Source: Candidatus Synoicihabitans palmerolidicus
GTDB lineage: Bacteria; Verrucomicrobiota; Verrucomicrobiia; Opitutales; Opitutaceae
Reading direction: 5' to 3'
Assembly (NCBI GenBank): GCA_020809425.1
Contig: JAGGDC010000001.1
Location: forward strand, 1,116,001-1,180,000
Length of the DNA: 64,000 nt
The translations under genes and the position numbers were made by a program. Under the pieces are notes generated by a model that had not been told where the DNA came from, did no database searches, and saw only the letters and a list, made by a program, of their open reading frames with translations. Position 1 is the stretch's first letter. Each line of letters begins with the position of its first letter. This document shows positions 10,380 to 20,120 of the stretch, in pieces.

Positions 10380-10481
10380 TAAGAGGCGGAGAGAGGCGTA
10401 ATATCCGATGCAGAACGGGGCGGTGTGGCTTTGGATTTGGATTTGCCCTTGGCGGGCGGGGTTTGCACGGTCGGCGGTTCC

Positions 10482-11957
10482 ATGAACGAGAAAACACCGG
10501 TGGACAACAGTCACGATCAACATGCCGTGCGGCGACAAAAGCTGGTCGACTTGCGCGAGGCGGGGACCGACCCGTTTCGGTCCAACGTCAAACCGACCCA
10601 TTTTTCTACCGAAGCCAAAGCAGCTTATGTAGAGGACGAAGACAATGTCGTGAGTGTCACGGTCGCGGGGCGGTTGGTCACGTTTCGGGTGCAGGGGGGC
10701 AGTGCGTTTGTGAAAATTCAGGATCAGGAAGGCATCATCCAGCTCTACTTTCGCAAGGACGTCCTGGGCGAGGAGCGTTACCTGGTCTTCAAAAAGAAAC
10801 TCGACCTGGGCGATTACGTGGGGGTGACCGGCACGTTGTTCAAGACTCGCACGGGCGAGATCACGGTGCGCGTCGAGGCCTTTACGGTGGTGTCCAAGGC
10901 ACTGCGTCCACTGCCGGAAAAATGGCATGGATTGGCGGACGCCGAAAAAGTCTACCGGCAGCGCTACCTCGATCTGGTCGTCAACCAGGAGTCCCGTGAG
11001 CGCCTGATGACGCGGTCCAAGATCGTCTCAAAGATTCGCCGGTTTTTAGAAGATCTCAAATTTCTCGAAGTTGAGACCCCCGTCCTGCAAAGCGTGGCGG
11101 GAGGCGCGGCGGCGCGGCCGTTTGATACGCACCACAATGCGTTGGGCGTGGATTTTGTGCTGCGTATTTCGCTCGAACTTTATTTGAAGCGCCTGCTGGT
11201 GGGCGGGATTGACCGGGTGTTTGAGATCGGCCGCAATTTCCGCAATGAAGGAATTTCGCCGCGTCACAATCCCGAGTTCACGATGTTGGAAATCTATCAG
11301 GCCTACAGCGACTATCGCGGAATGATGACGTTGGTGAAGGACATGTTGCAGACGATTTGTCGCGATGTGCTCGGCACGACGAGGATCAAGCACGCGGCGA
11401 GCGGCGAGGAAATCGAGTTTGACGGAGAATGGCGCGAGGTGACTTACAAGCAGTTGCTCTGCGACACGACGGTCGAAGCGGATTGGTTTGACCTGCCGCG
11501 GGAGGAAAAAATCGCGAAGGCGGAGGCGTTGGGCTGCAAAGTGAACCCCGCGTGGGAAGACTTCGAAATCACGAATGAGATTTTTGGGGAAAAAATTGAG
11601 CCGACGCTGATTCAACCGACGTTTGTCACGCATCTGCCGAAGGAGTTGTGCCCATTGGCCAAGCTCAATCAGGATGACCCCAGTGTGCTGGATGTGTTTG
11701 AGCTGACGATTGGAGGCATGGAAATCGCGCCGGCGTACAGTGAACAGAACGATCCGGATGTGCAGCGGGCGATGTTTGAGGCGCAGGCAGGCGAGGAGCA
11801 GCAGAAGATTGACCACGACTTCCTGCTCGCGCTGGAGCATGGCATGCCTCCGGCGGGCGGCATGGGGGTCGGCATCGACCGTTTGTGCATTCTGCTGACC
11901 GGGGCGGAGAGTATTCGCGACGTGATTCTGTTTCCGCAACTGAGGCCGGGAAGTTGA
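10482..11957 (+). CDS. lysS: Lysyl-tRNA synthetase (class II)
   Basis: Charges tRNA-Lys. 491 residues from ATG 10482 (MNEKTPVDNS), a normal length. An OB-fold anticodon-binding domain (VSVTVAGRLVTFRVQGGSAF) precedes the class II core: motif 1 around SKIVSKIRRFLEDLKFLEVE, motif 2 RNFRNEGISPRHNPEFTMLE, and motif 3 GMGVGIDRLCILLTG near the C-terminus. It is intact, as expected for an essential gene. The start lies 100 bases after the IS630 element, so its promoter is either inside that gap or supplied by the element. lolC and lolD follow on the same strand. Confidence 0.95.
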   Translation: MNEKTPVDNSHDQHAVRRQKLVDLREAGTDPFRSNVKPTHFSTEAKAAYVEDEDNVVSVTVAGRLVTFRVQGGSAFVKIQDQEGIIQLYFRKDVLGEERYLVFKKKLDLGDYVGVTGTLFKTRTGEITVRVEAFTVVSKALRPLPEKWHGLADAEKVYRQRYLDLVVNQESRERLMTRSKIVSKIRRFLEDLKFLEVETPVLQSVAGGAAARPFDTHHNALGVDFVLRISLELYLKRLLVGGIDRVFEIGRNFRNEGISPRHNPEFTMLEIYQAYSDYRGMMTLVKDMLQTICRDVLGTTRIKHAASGEEIEFDGEWREVTYKQLLCDTTVEADWFDLPREEKIAKAEALGCKVNPAWEDFEITNEIFGEKIEPTLIQPTFVTHLPKELCPLAKLNQDDPSVLDVFELTIGGMEIAPAYSEQNDPDVQRAMFEAQAGEEQQKIDHDFLLALEHGMPPAGGMGVGIDRLCILLTGAESIRDVILFPQLRPGS

Positions 11958-12065
11958 ACGGCGGGATAAACTGAATACTAAAATGAAGATTATTGCAACA
12001 AATGTGCGTTGCATGGTTCCTAGTTTCAACTATGCGATCGCTTAGCGTTTCAGTATTTTAATCCC

Positions 12066-13304
12066 GTGCCCTGGTCCCTCTATCTCGCGCTTAAGCAGCT
12101 CTTCCCTTCCGGGCGGCGGTTTCCGTTTTTCACGGTGATTTCAGTCATTGGGGTGGCGCTGGGCGTGGCGCTGTTGATCATATCCGTGAGCGTGATGGGC
12201 GGCTTCGGACGTGAGATCCGTCGGATGATTGTGGATACGCAAGGCGATGTGCAGGTGAGAGCCGGCGGATATCTGGAGAATTCGGACGAGGTGGTGGCGC
12301 GGTTGGCCGCGCCACCCTGGGTGACGGGCGTGACGCCCTTTGCCGAGGGCGTCGTGATGCTGCAATACGATCTGAAACCCGCGTTTCCGGCGTTGCAGGG
12401 CATTGATGTGGAGCGGGTCAACTCCGTGATACCCCTGGACGATTACATCCGGTCGGGGTCGCTGGAGGATCTCGATGATGACTCGGTGATCCTGAGTTCG
12501 CGGCTCGCGTATTCGTTGGGAGCGCGCATCGGCAGCGTGGTGGAGATCTACTCACCGCTGCTGCTGGAAAAAATGAAAGGCGGGGAAATGATGTTGCCAA
12601 GGGAGTTGGAGGTCGTGGGGATTTTTGAGATCGGGCACCAATCACTGGACAGCAGTGTGGTGTTGGTGACGCTACGTTGCATGCAGGAGCTCTATGGTTT
12701 GGGGGACGGGGTGCATGGATTCAGTGTGAAGTTGGAGGAGGGCGTGGATCCTGATCTGGCGGCCCGAGGATTTAATCGGGAGTTGGCGGAGGTGGCCCCC
12801 GGCGCATTTGCGGCGTCATGGTTGGATTCGAATCAGGACTTTCTGTTTGTGGTGCAGTTGGAGAAAACCATGATCTTTTTTCTCCTGTTGTTCATTATCG
12901 TGGTGGCGTCGTTTTCGGTGACCAGTTCCCTCCTGATTTCGGTGGTCCGGAAGACACGAGAGATTGGACTGCTGGGGGCGATGGGCGCGCGCAAGCGGGA
13001 CGTGGCGCTGTGTTTCTGCTGGCAAGCGATGCTCATCGGCGTGGGAGGCACGCTGACCGGGGTGGCGGTCGGATTTACGGTGTTGCATTTCCGCGACGAT
13101 CTCATCGCGGCGTTCACGCGATTGACCGGGAGTGAGGAGGCGTTGTTGCGTTTTTATGAGTTCAGCAATCTACCGGCGTATTTATCGAATCAGGATCTGA
13201 CGTTGATCGTCAGTGCCGCGGTGATCATATCAACTTTGGCCGGAGTATTGCCAGCCTGGCGGGCGGCAGGGTTGCAACCGGTTGAGGCTTTGCGGAACGA
13301 ATGA
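12066..13304 (+). CDS. lolC: Lipoprotein-releasing ABC permease (LolC/LolE family)
   Basis: Inner-membrane subunit of the LolCDE-type system that extracts lipoproteins for transfer to the outer membrane. 412 residues from GTG 12066. The first helix (FFTVISVIGVALGVALLIIS) is followed by a periplasmic domain of about 220 residues, then three membrane helices (FFLLLFIIVVASFSVTSSLL and two more), with the typical VRKTREIGLLGAMGA coupling helix and a final PAWRAAGLQPVEALRNE. The gene is intact. It lies 108 bases after lysS and 72 bases before lolD, and the three probably form one transcription unit. There is only one permease gene, so the complex may use a homodimer. Confidence 0.9.
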   Translation: MPWSLYLALKQLFPSGRRFPFFTVISVIGVALGVALLIISVSVMGGFGREIRRMIVDTQGDVQVRAGGYLENSDEVVARLAAPPWVTGVTPFAEGVVMLQYDLKPAFPALQGIDVERVNSVIPLDDYIRSGSLEDLDDDSVILSSRLAYSLGARIGSVVEIYSPLLLEKMKGGEMMLPRELEVVGIFEIGHQSLDSSVVLVTLRCMQELYGLGDGVHGFSVKLEEGVDPDLAARGFNRELAEVAPGAFAASWLDSNQDFLFVVQLEKTMIFFLLLFIIVVASFSVTSSLLISVVRKTREIGLLGAMGARKRDVALCFCWQAMLIGVGGTLTGVAVGFTVLHFRDDLIAAFTRLTGSEEALLRFYEFSNLPAYLSNQDLTLIVSAAVIISTLAGVLPAWRAAGLQPVEALRNE

Positions 13305-13376
13305 ACGTCCGGAAGATGCAGCGAATTCGGAGTCGGCGTGAATCTACCGAGATTCAGAGTAAGGGAGTAATAAATT

Positions 13377-14057
13377 ATGGATACATCCGAGCAGATTCCA
13401 GTGTTGGCGGCCAGCGGATTAACGAAGTCGTTCGCCAGTGGGGAGCGGACGTTGCAGGTGTTGCGGGGAGTGGATCTGAGCGTGGCGGCTGGCGAGACGG
13501 TGAGTATTCGGGGCGAGTCAGGATCGGGGAAATCGACGTTGCTACATTTGCTGGCGGGATTGGATGCGATTGATGGGGGCTCGCTGCGATGGGGCGGCGT
13601 GGAGGATACGGGCGCATCGCGCCGCGGCAGGTTTCTGGGATTGGTGTTCCAGTCGTTTTATTTAATTCCGGAGCTCACGGCGTTGGACAATGTGTTGATG
13701 GCAGCGCGTATGCTGGGTCGGATTGGTGCGGTGGCACGGGAGCGAGCTGAAGTGTTATTGGGACGAGTGGGCTTGGCGGAGCGGGCGTCACATGTGCCGA
13801 CCAAACTTTCCGGAGGGGAGCGTCAACGCGTGGCAGTGGCGCGAGCGTTAATGAACCGACCCAAGCTGTTGTTGGCGGATGAGCCGACGGGGAATTTGGA
13901 CGAGCGCACTGGCGATGCCGTGATCGAGTTGCTGCTTGAGCTCAGTCGGGAGACCGACACCGCGTTGGTTTTGGTGACCCACAATCCGGGGCATGCGGCG
14001 AAGACAGATCGGCAGTTGGTGCTGACTGCGGGCCGATTGGGAGACGAGTCCGACTGA
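13377..14057 (+). CDS. lolD: Lipoprotein-releasing ABC ATPase
   Basis: ATPase partner of the upstream permease, 226 residues. Walker A GESGSGKSTLL, signature LSGGERQRVAVARAL, Walker B LLLADEPTGNLDERTG and the H-loop VLVTHNPGHA are all present, in the arrangement of the LolD/MacB/FtsE subgroup. A good ribosome binding site (AAGGGAG) lies 8-9 bases before ATG 13377. The stop codon is separated by one base from the last codon of the convergent ISAs1-type transposase at 14059, so that element ends exactly behind this gene. Confidence 0.93.
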   Translation: MDTSEQIPVLAASGLTKSFASGERTLQVLRGVDLSVAAGETVSIRGESGSGKSTLLHLLAGLDAIDGGSLRWGGVEDTGASRRGRFLGLVFQSFYLIPELTALDNVLMAARMLGRIGAVARERAEVLLGRVGLAERASHVPTKLSGGERQRVAVARALMNRPKLLLADEPTGNLDERTGDAVIELLLELSRETDTALVLVTHNPGHAAKTDRQLVLTAGRLGDESD

Positions 14058-14058
14058 A

Positions 14059-15187
14059 TCAAGAAAGGTTATTGAAAGCGATTTTGAGGGGCTTGGTTGC
14101 GAAGCTAACCGCGTTGTAGGCGTTGGCGCATAGCCTCTTTGGGACGCATGGCAGCGACTCTTTGAGTCTGCCAAGCACGGTGGTCACCAGGGATCTAATC
14201 GTTGCGAGCAGCGAAATCGGTGGCCATTTACGGGCGTAGCATCGGTCTTCACCCATGGAAGCGTCTTTGCGGTAGTGAAGAGCGTTCTCGATCTTCCAAT
14301 GTCCTGTGGCCTGAGCGAGTAGCTTGGCCGGATCGGCTTGGGTGCAATCTTGGCTGGTCACGAAAACGATGCATTGGATTTGTTTTTTACCTGTCGTGAG
14401 GTTCTCGCGCTCTCGGGTGATCCGGCCGGCCTGCGCCGCGAAGGGCCAGGTCAGGTCGGTCGGGCTGGCGTTGATCGCTGCGATGCGGCGGCGCTCGGTC
14501 CTGCCATGGCCCTTTTCCTGGGGGAAGATCTTCCTGACCTCGCTGGCATCCATCCTTTTGACGATGGCCTTGCGCAGCGCCGGGCGGTTGCCCTTCACGC
14601 TCATCAGATAATCGGCTCCATTCTTCCTGCACGATGCTGTGGGCTAGCGTCCTGCGGCAGTGTAGGGCGTCAACGGTTACGAGAGTGCCATCGATCGGAC
14701 CGATCTTGCCGAGCAGATCGACGACTGCCTGCGGCTCGTGGTCCTTTCCCCTGACGCCAAGGCTGCCGAAAAAAAATCCCTTGGGCTATGGCTGATCGCC
14801 GAGACGCTCAAGGCCTCAGGATTGGCGGGTGTCGCCGTCGCCCTGATCACCTTGCCGTCGATGGCGATGGCCTGCGGGGCGTCGTGCTGATGCTGCCGGA
14901 GCCATGTTTCCACGACTTTATCGAAGGCTTCTGGCTGCGCAGCGCAAATGGCGCGCCATAGTGTCGTATGGGAGGGGGCGACGAGCTGGCCGGTGCCGGG
15001 GGGCACGCCAGAAGCCGAAGCTGCGGCACTGCCTTTGATTCAACGCAGCGGCGAAGGCGGCGCACTGCCCCAGCGAGCGGCACCCCGCGAAGTATCCGCA
15101 AACGACCACGCCGAGCAAACCGGAGAGGCGATATCGGCGCCCCTTGCGCTCGCGCCGGTCCTCGAGCAACCCGAAGCCTTCCATTAG
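14059..15187 (-). pseudogene. ISAs1-family DDE transposase domain, degraded
   Basis: In order on the minus strand: the N-terminal DDE_Tnp_1-associated part (GLLGVVVCGYFAGCRSLGQ), the first catalytic Asp in AIAIDGKVIRAT, the second in a VTVDALHCRR segment near 14670, and the Glu-containing block GHWKIENALHYRKDASMGED, close to the ISAs1 consensus 'HW.IEN.LHW..DV.F.ED'. The protein ends at KPLKIAFNNLS. Several frame changes lie between 14600 and 15050, so no active enzyme is possible. ISAs1-type transposases are also known as H-repeat-associated proteins. Confidence 0.8.
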
Positions 15188-15298
15188 CGAGCCGATCGCC
15201 TTACCTTCGGCAAGGCGCGGATACCGCTTTTGCTACTGCTGGCAGTAGCCATGGTAGGGCTCGGGTAGCTCCTCGCGGAACAGCAGCTCCTTGAAGTC

Positions 15299-15901
15299 CT
15301 ACCGCAGTGGATACATCAGAATTGTCTTGGGCTTGCCGTGATGCTGGTAAAAATCTGCCGCTTGGCGGGCGAACCCCTGGATCGAACCTACCACCGTCCA
15401 GTTGGCGGCCTTATAGCAAGTGCCCTCGAAAAACTCCGGATCCCCGAAGGTCTCGACTGCGACAGGTTCCGAGCCAAAAGCACCACGCCAGTCTTCGCGC
15501 AGGCGTCTGAGCGCCAGCGAGAGGCTTTGGGACGCCAGATTTGGCATGGAGCGCGACGACCCAACAATCAGCAAGCGGCTGTTGGCAACGAGCAGTGCGA
15601 GGCGCTGCCTGCGCTGCCATGTTTCCCAGCCAATGCAGCTGTCGCGTGCCTTTAGATGGTAGGCTGCGGAGCTGAATGAGAGCAATGCCGCCCACTTCCC
15701 TGCCTCTTCCTCCACGTAGCGCAGCGCTTTTCCCGCCACGTTCGAACTGCGCAAATAATGGTGAGTGCGGATCAGGTCGTTCCATCGCTCTATCTCTGCT
15801 TGATCGTCGAGCAATCGAATCGTGGCATTATCCAGCAGGTATCTCTGACGGCGGTTTGGACGGGTCGTTTTCTCAAACATTTGCCGACTTTGGTCGGACA
15901 T
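15299..15901 (-). CDS. DUF4338 / DruA-like domain protein (N-terminal half of an ISAs1 fusion)
   Basis: 200 residues, open from ATG 15901 to TAG 15299. The conserved blocks RWNDLIRTHHYL, the GKWAALLSFSSAAYHL segment, CIGWETWQRRQRL, PNLASQSLSLALRRLREDW, AVETFGDPEFFEGTCYKAAN and TILMYPLR are those of DUF4338, the domain called DruA in Druantia anti-phage loci. Here it is no Druantia system, since no druB-E genes are near; it is the N-terminal half of a transposase fusion, cut off by an amber codon in place of a Lys or similar residue. The domain itself looks intact and could still be made as a separate protein. Its biochemical role is unknown. Confidence 0.75.
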   Translation of the reverse strand: MSDQSRQMFEKTTRPNRRQRYLLDNATIRLLDDQAEIERWNDLIRTHHYLRSSNVAGKALRYVEEEAGKWAALLSFSSAAYHLKARDSCIGWETWQRRQRLALLVANSRLLIVGSSRSMPNLASQSLSLALRRLREDWRGAFGSEPVAVETFGDPEFFEGTCYKAANWTVVGSIQGFARQAADFYQHHGKPKTILMYPLR

Positions 15902-15918
15902 GCCGGAAAAATATCCAT

Positions 15919-15956
15919 TGTAAATTACATATAATATTATCTACCTGTAACTTACA
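15919..15956. promoter_or_regulatory. Paired 11-bp palindromes TGTAA-N-TTACA upstream of the DUF4338 gene
   Basis: TGTAAATTACA (15919-15929) and TGTAACTTACA (15946-15956) are two copies of one palindrome with centres 27 bases apart, in a very AT-rich patch immediately before the divergent DUF4338 start (15901). Between them lies ATATAATATTAT, which can serve as a -10 element in either direction. Two equal dyads across a promoter are what a dimeric repressor operator looks like. The regulator is unknown. Confidence 0.5.
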
Positions 15957-15976
15957 TTTTATTATGAAATAGCCCT

Positions 15977-16060
15977 GCCTGCTAGGTGAGTCGGCGGGTG
16001 CACGAATGAAACCCACTAACCGACTGGCTAACATGACTTTGTTACATGCGTTTTCTGGGA
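15977..16060 (+). repeat. R element copy 1 (short, diverged)
   Basis: Shares GGTGAGTCGGCG..., GAAACCCACT.ACCGACTGG and AACAT.ACTTTGTTACATGC with the longer copies at 38983 and 43990. The stem GTCGG/CCGAC is kept. The inner stem GTGGG/CCCAC of the other copies is here shifted to GGGT/ACCC, so folding is preserved although bases changed. Only the 3' half of the unit is present. Confidence 0.6.
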
Positions 16061-16186
16061 TGAACTCGGGATCGAGGTCTGCCTCTGTGGCGCCAAAGCC
16101 CACGGCCCGCTATTTTAACGTACAAATGGGCTAATCAACACCGGCGTTGATTAGTCGGTTCGGGCGACGGTTCGGCGTGATGCGGG

Positions 16187-17951
16187 TTAGTCCTGAGATG
16201 GAATGAACTCGTGGCGCACGGCGGCGGTCAGGAGCTTGGGGGGAAGCAATCCTTGGCCGATGATGAAGTCGTTGAAGACAAGCCGGGCTAACTTGGCTCC
16301 GAGCGCGACTTTGGTGGAGGTGCGCAACGTCATCAGGCGTTGGTATCCATAAAAGTAGGACGTCGCCTGGCCTGGCATGCCGAAGGTATAGCGATCGACC
16401 TCTTGCGTGACCATGGCGTCGGACAAGCACACATCCTCGCGCAGGACACGGGCGGCCTCCTCACACGTGATCAGTCCTAGATTCAGCATGGGATCAAGAA
16501 ATGCCCGACTGGCCCGGAGCAACCGGTGTTGCAGGGCGATCAACTGTCCTTCGAGGGGTTAGTAGGGCTTGAGTTCGGCTTCGGCGTAGAGAGCCCAACC
16601 TTCGACGTTGACGCTGTTGAAGGCGAAGTAGCTTCGCGCCAGCGACACCCCGCGTTCGACCATGGCGGCGAACTGCAACTCATGGCCGGGCCGACCTTCA
16701 TGGGCGGTCAGCGTCCAAGTACCGGCGGCGAAAGTGAAGTCGTCAAAGGTCTCGGTCTCTTCGGCTGCGGCGGGTGGCGTGCCGGAGGTCAGCACGAAGG
16801 TGCCACGCTCTTCCCCGGTCCCGCCCGTCAGCGGTAGGGGCAGCATGTGCGGCGCGGGTTGGGCGGCATTTTCCGCTTCACTGCCGAGGCGGATCGACAT
16901 CGCACGATCGAGTAAGGTGATAATGCGTTCGCGACGAATGATGTCTTCAATTTGTCCAATGATGTCTTGGTAATATGGCAGCACCTCGTCGGCGGTGAGT
17001 TGCTTCATTTTCAGCCGGGCGATGACGGCACGGTAGTTGGCGTCCGACCAACTCTTCTTCTCGGCGATCAATACCGCGAGTGCGGCCATTTCCTGGCGGA
17101 TTTCAGCGGAGGAGGTCTGTGCTCGCTGGATCAGAGTTTCGGGCGGAATATCGAGTCCGAAGCCACGCAAGGCTTGGGCATACACGGGAGCTGGTTGGCG
17201 GTAGTCGGTGCGGGCGTGGGGCCGCACGGTTTCGCGCACCAAGTATCATAGTCGATAGTCGGTGAGAATCTGCTCCATCCGAGCGAGTGCGGGGGCGACG
17301 CTGGCGGCATCGAGATCGGGCGCATCAAACATCTGCCGAATGCCGGCGATGAAACGAGGGGTATTGGCGAGCATGCGTTCCACTTCGTCGACAAAGGGAG
17401 CGAGGCGTTTCGTGTCGGTGGTGGCTGCTTCGGTGTAGCGCTCTTGCGCGAGTGTGGTGATGGCTGTCGTGTTAGGCGCGAGGCCGACGTAACGATGGAG
17501 ACGCTCCACGGCGAGCGCCTGGCGCTCGGGTGCTGCGGCGGGTTTGAGGAGCCCGAAGACTCCGCTGTAAATTCGTCGTCCGGCGTCGATGAAAGGCAGC
17601 ATGTATTGCTCCCGCACGAGATTGTTTTCGATCTCGTCTTCGGCCGATGAAAGCATGATTGCCAGATCTTCCCGGACGAAGGGGTTTTCCTCCCGCTCCA
17701 AGCGTTGTTGATAGTTGTCGCGCACGGCACTGAGTGTGGCCCGGAACCGGTTGCCGACATCCGGTCCGAGGTCGGCAACTTGGACATCGAAGCCCTCGAT
17801 GCCGAACGCGGTCAATCCCTCCGGTTGGAAAGCACCGTAGACTGCGACCATGTCCTGGGCTGCGGCGTTACTGCGTTCCACCCAGTCCGGGCGCGGCGAA
17901 CAAGGCAAAGGGGAGGGCAAAAAGGGAAAGAATAAGGCTCGTTCGTTTCAT
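16187..17951 (-). pseudogene. DUF885 secreted metallopeptidase-like protein, interrupted
   Basis: Starts at ATG 17951 with a signal peptide (MKRTSLILSLFALPFALFAA). The body matches the DUF885 family of presumed zinc carboxypeptidases, with LTAHEGRPGHELQFAAM (HExxH-like zinc site HEGRPGHE), NSVNVEGWALYAEAELKPY, and the C-terminal DRYTFGMPGQATSYFYGYQ block. Lesions: a frameshift just after the signal peptide near 17895, an in-frame TGA at 17243-17245, and an in-frame TAA at 16559-16561. Otherwise all 580 or so residues can be followed in one frame. The protein would have been periplasmic or extracellular. Confidence 0.8.
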
Positions 17952-17972
17952 GGCGGGACCGGTGAGTGACCG

Positions 17973-18740
17973 TTAAGAACCCAACCCGCCGAGTGACCCG
18001 AGGAGTTGTTTGGTAAGGAAGGCGGTTTGCAGGGCGGCGATTTCCTTGAGACCGCCGGTGGCCAGACTGAGCAGCTCGGTGAGTTGGTCGGGAGAGAAGG
18101 TGGATTCCTCGCCGCTGCTTTGAACTGCCACGAAATTACCACCGCCGGTCATGACGATGTTGGCGTCGACTTCGGCGTCGCGGTCCTCGGTGTAGGGCAG
18201 ATCGAGTAGAGCCTGACCGTTGACGATGCCCACGCTAACGGCTCCGATGGAATCCTTGATGGGGTTGTCCTTCAATTTGCCGCTATCGAGCAAGGTTTGC
18301 ACGGCGAGGCGGGCGGCGACGTAGGCGCCGGTGATGGAGGCGGTGCGGGTACCGCCGTCGGCTTGGAGCACGTCACAATCTAGCCAGAGCGTGTGTTGAC
18401 CCAGTTTTTGGAGATCGATGACTGCACGAAGAGACCGACCGATGAGGCGTTGAATTTCGACGGAGCGACCGTCGAGTTTACCCCGGGAGCTATCGCGCTG
18501 TTTGCGGTCATGGGAGCTGTAGGGCAGCATGGAGTATTCCGCGGTGAGCCAGCCTCCGGAGACGTTTTGCGCACGCATCCAACCCGGAACCCGGGATTCA
18601 ATGGTGGCGCCGCAGATCACGCGGGTGTGACCGAACGAGACCAGCACGGACCCCGTCGCATGGGGCGCGATATTGGGCTCAAAGGAGATCGGACGGAGTT
18701 CGTCGGCGCGGCGGCCGTCGGCACGGGAGGAAGTTGACAT
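17973..18740 (-). CDS. rph: Ribonuclease PH
   Basis: Phosphorolytic 3'-5' exoribonuclease that trims tRNA 3' ends. 255 residues, intact. The N-terminal SSRADGRRADELRPISFE, the GSVLVSFGHTRVICGA strand, the phosphate-binding region around SHDRKQRDSSRGKLDGRS and the QADGGTRTASITGAYVA block are all typical of rph. The start ATG 18740 lies 122 bases from the divergent kinase gene, and the gene ends 22 bases before the broken DUF885 gene on the same strand. Confidence 0.93.
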   Translation of the reverse strand: MSTSSRADGRRADELRPISFEPNIAPHATGSVLVSFGHTRVICGATIESRVPGWMRAQNVSGGWLTAEYSMLPYSSHDRKQRDSSRGKLDGRSVEIQRLIGRSLRAVIDLQKLGQHTLWLDCDVLQADGGTRTASITGAYVAARLAVQTLLDSGKLKDNPIKDSIGAVSVGIVNGQALLDLPYTEDRDAEVDANIVMTGGGNFVAVQSSGEESTFSPDQLTELLSLATGGLKEIAALQTAFLTKQLLGSLGGLGS

Positions 18741-19531
18741 GGCAGAAGATCAAGCGGCGGACGCAATGGAGGCAAGCCGAGCGTTCGGTGGATCGTTCTG
18801 CGGTCGATTTGCATCAGAGATATATCGTAAATTCGAGATAGCCTAGAGTGAGGTGAACAGTTATGCGATTGGGCGTCTGGCTCAGACCTGTTCTTATGCT
18901 TAGTTTCTACCCTACGGAATGTGAAGGAGTGAAGTGTTCTATCGTGACGGTAGAACTATTTGGACGATTGGGGAGACGCGTGAGACGTGGACTCGGAATC
19001 GGACTGGTGGGACTGGGCTCGATGAGTGGGCAGGTCGAGCCGAGTGGGTTCGAAAGCACATCTGCTCGAATCACGGTGACCCGGATCAATCAAATTTGGG
19101 CCATGACGCCGGAGGAGCGGGATGAAGAACATCGGCTGAGAATTGAAGGTCAGGTGAGTTTTGCTGATGCGGAGTGGGGCAATCTCTGGTTTGAGCATGA
19201 AGGGGTGGGATATTACGCCGCCTTGGCAGACGCCGCGCCGGCGTTTCGAACGGGCCAGCGGTTTCGGTTGGAAGGTACGTTTGTACCGAATCGGGGGTTA
19301 AGCGCGCGGACAACGAGTCTGACGATTTCACCTCAGTTGGTAACGCCGGAGCCGTTGGACACGTCGGGGCAAATCGGTGACATTGCACGATTTGATAAGC
19401 GAATGGTGGTCGTTGAAGGGCTCGTCGACTTGACGCAGGTCATTGATGAGCGGCATGTGCGATTGATGATGATCGTGGAGAATCGCCCGGTGGTGTGTTG
19501 GGTGAGGCCGACGAGTCTGCAGGTGCTACCG

Positions 19532-19561
19532 GATCTAGTCGGCAAGGATCTAGTCGGCAAG
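19532..19561 (+). repeat. 15-bp tandem duplication inside the kinase gene
   Basis: GATCTAGTCGGCAAG occurs twice head to tail and encodes DLVGK-DLVGK in the sensor region. It is in frame and looks like a recent slippage product. Confidence 0.85.
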
Positions 19562-20107
19562 CTAGTGCGGGTTAAAGGCGTCTATTTGGGTCGATTGGAT
19601 CCGACGGGCACCGAATCCACCATTGAGTTATGGGTCGATACGGAGAGGGCCATTGAGGATGTAGGGGCCCTGGAAGACGATCCTCGCTTCGAAGCTGAAG
19701 TGACCCCAGTGGGGGATACGAGCGCGCTGGAACCGGGGGCGACTTTGTTGTTGCGCGGGGTGATGGTGGAGCGAGTGGTGGGTGAGGGGGCCTGTTGCGG
19801 GAAGGACAAGCTGACATTCAAGTGCGGTCGATTCAGCGGCAGATGATTCCGCGAGGCACGCCAGTGGAAGTGGTGGGGAAGCTGGCTCGGGAGGGGGCGC
19901 GGAGAGTTTTGGCGGATGCGCTGATCCGTCCAGCGAAGGGCGCGGTGGCAGCAGAGATCTTAACCGCGTGGAAGAACACGGTGGGACGGGTGGAACAAAT
20001 ACGCGAGTTGTCGGCGGAGGAGGCCGCACAAGGTAGAGAGGTGGAGTTGCAGGGCACGGTCGCCTGGGAGTTTCCGAATACGGATTTTTCTATCTAACAG
20101 ATTTAAC

Positions 20108-20120
20108 GGGGGGGGGGGGG
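20108..20120 (+). repeat. G13 homopolymer in the sensor domain
   Basis: Thirteen G residues encode four Gly codons after a Thr (YLTDLT-GGGG-THVRF). Related modules in this protein type usually show only one or two Gly here (recalled, not searched), so the tract appears expanded. At this length it stays in frame with what follows. Confidence 0.85.

Larger units (their letters stand above)
14059..15901 (-). mobile_element. ISAs1-family element whose transposase carries an N-terminal DUF4338 (DruA-like) domain
   Basis: A single minus-strand reading frame can be followed from ATG 15901 through the DUF4338 domain and a linker (DFKELLFREELPEPYHGYCQ) straight into the ISAs1 domain starting at MEGFGLLEDRRERKGRRY (15184). 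The frame is interrupted only by amber codons at 15299-15301 and just downstream of 15240, plus later frameshifts. This shows the ancestral gene was one fusion. Terminal inverted repeats were not identified with confidence: the left boundary is next to the lolD stop and the right boundary lies somewhere in 15902-15975. Confidence 0.7.

Noticed and set aside
12818-13135. Alternative-frame open stretches inside lolC and other intact genes
   Set aside because: They are shadows of the real genes, without family resemblance or ribosome binding sites.
15299-15901. A Druantia anti-phage locus
   Set aside because: Only the DUF4338 domain is present; no helicase or other dru genes are near, and the frame runs into a transposase.
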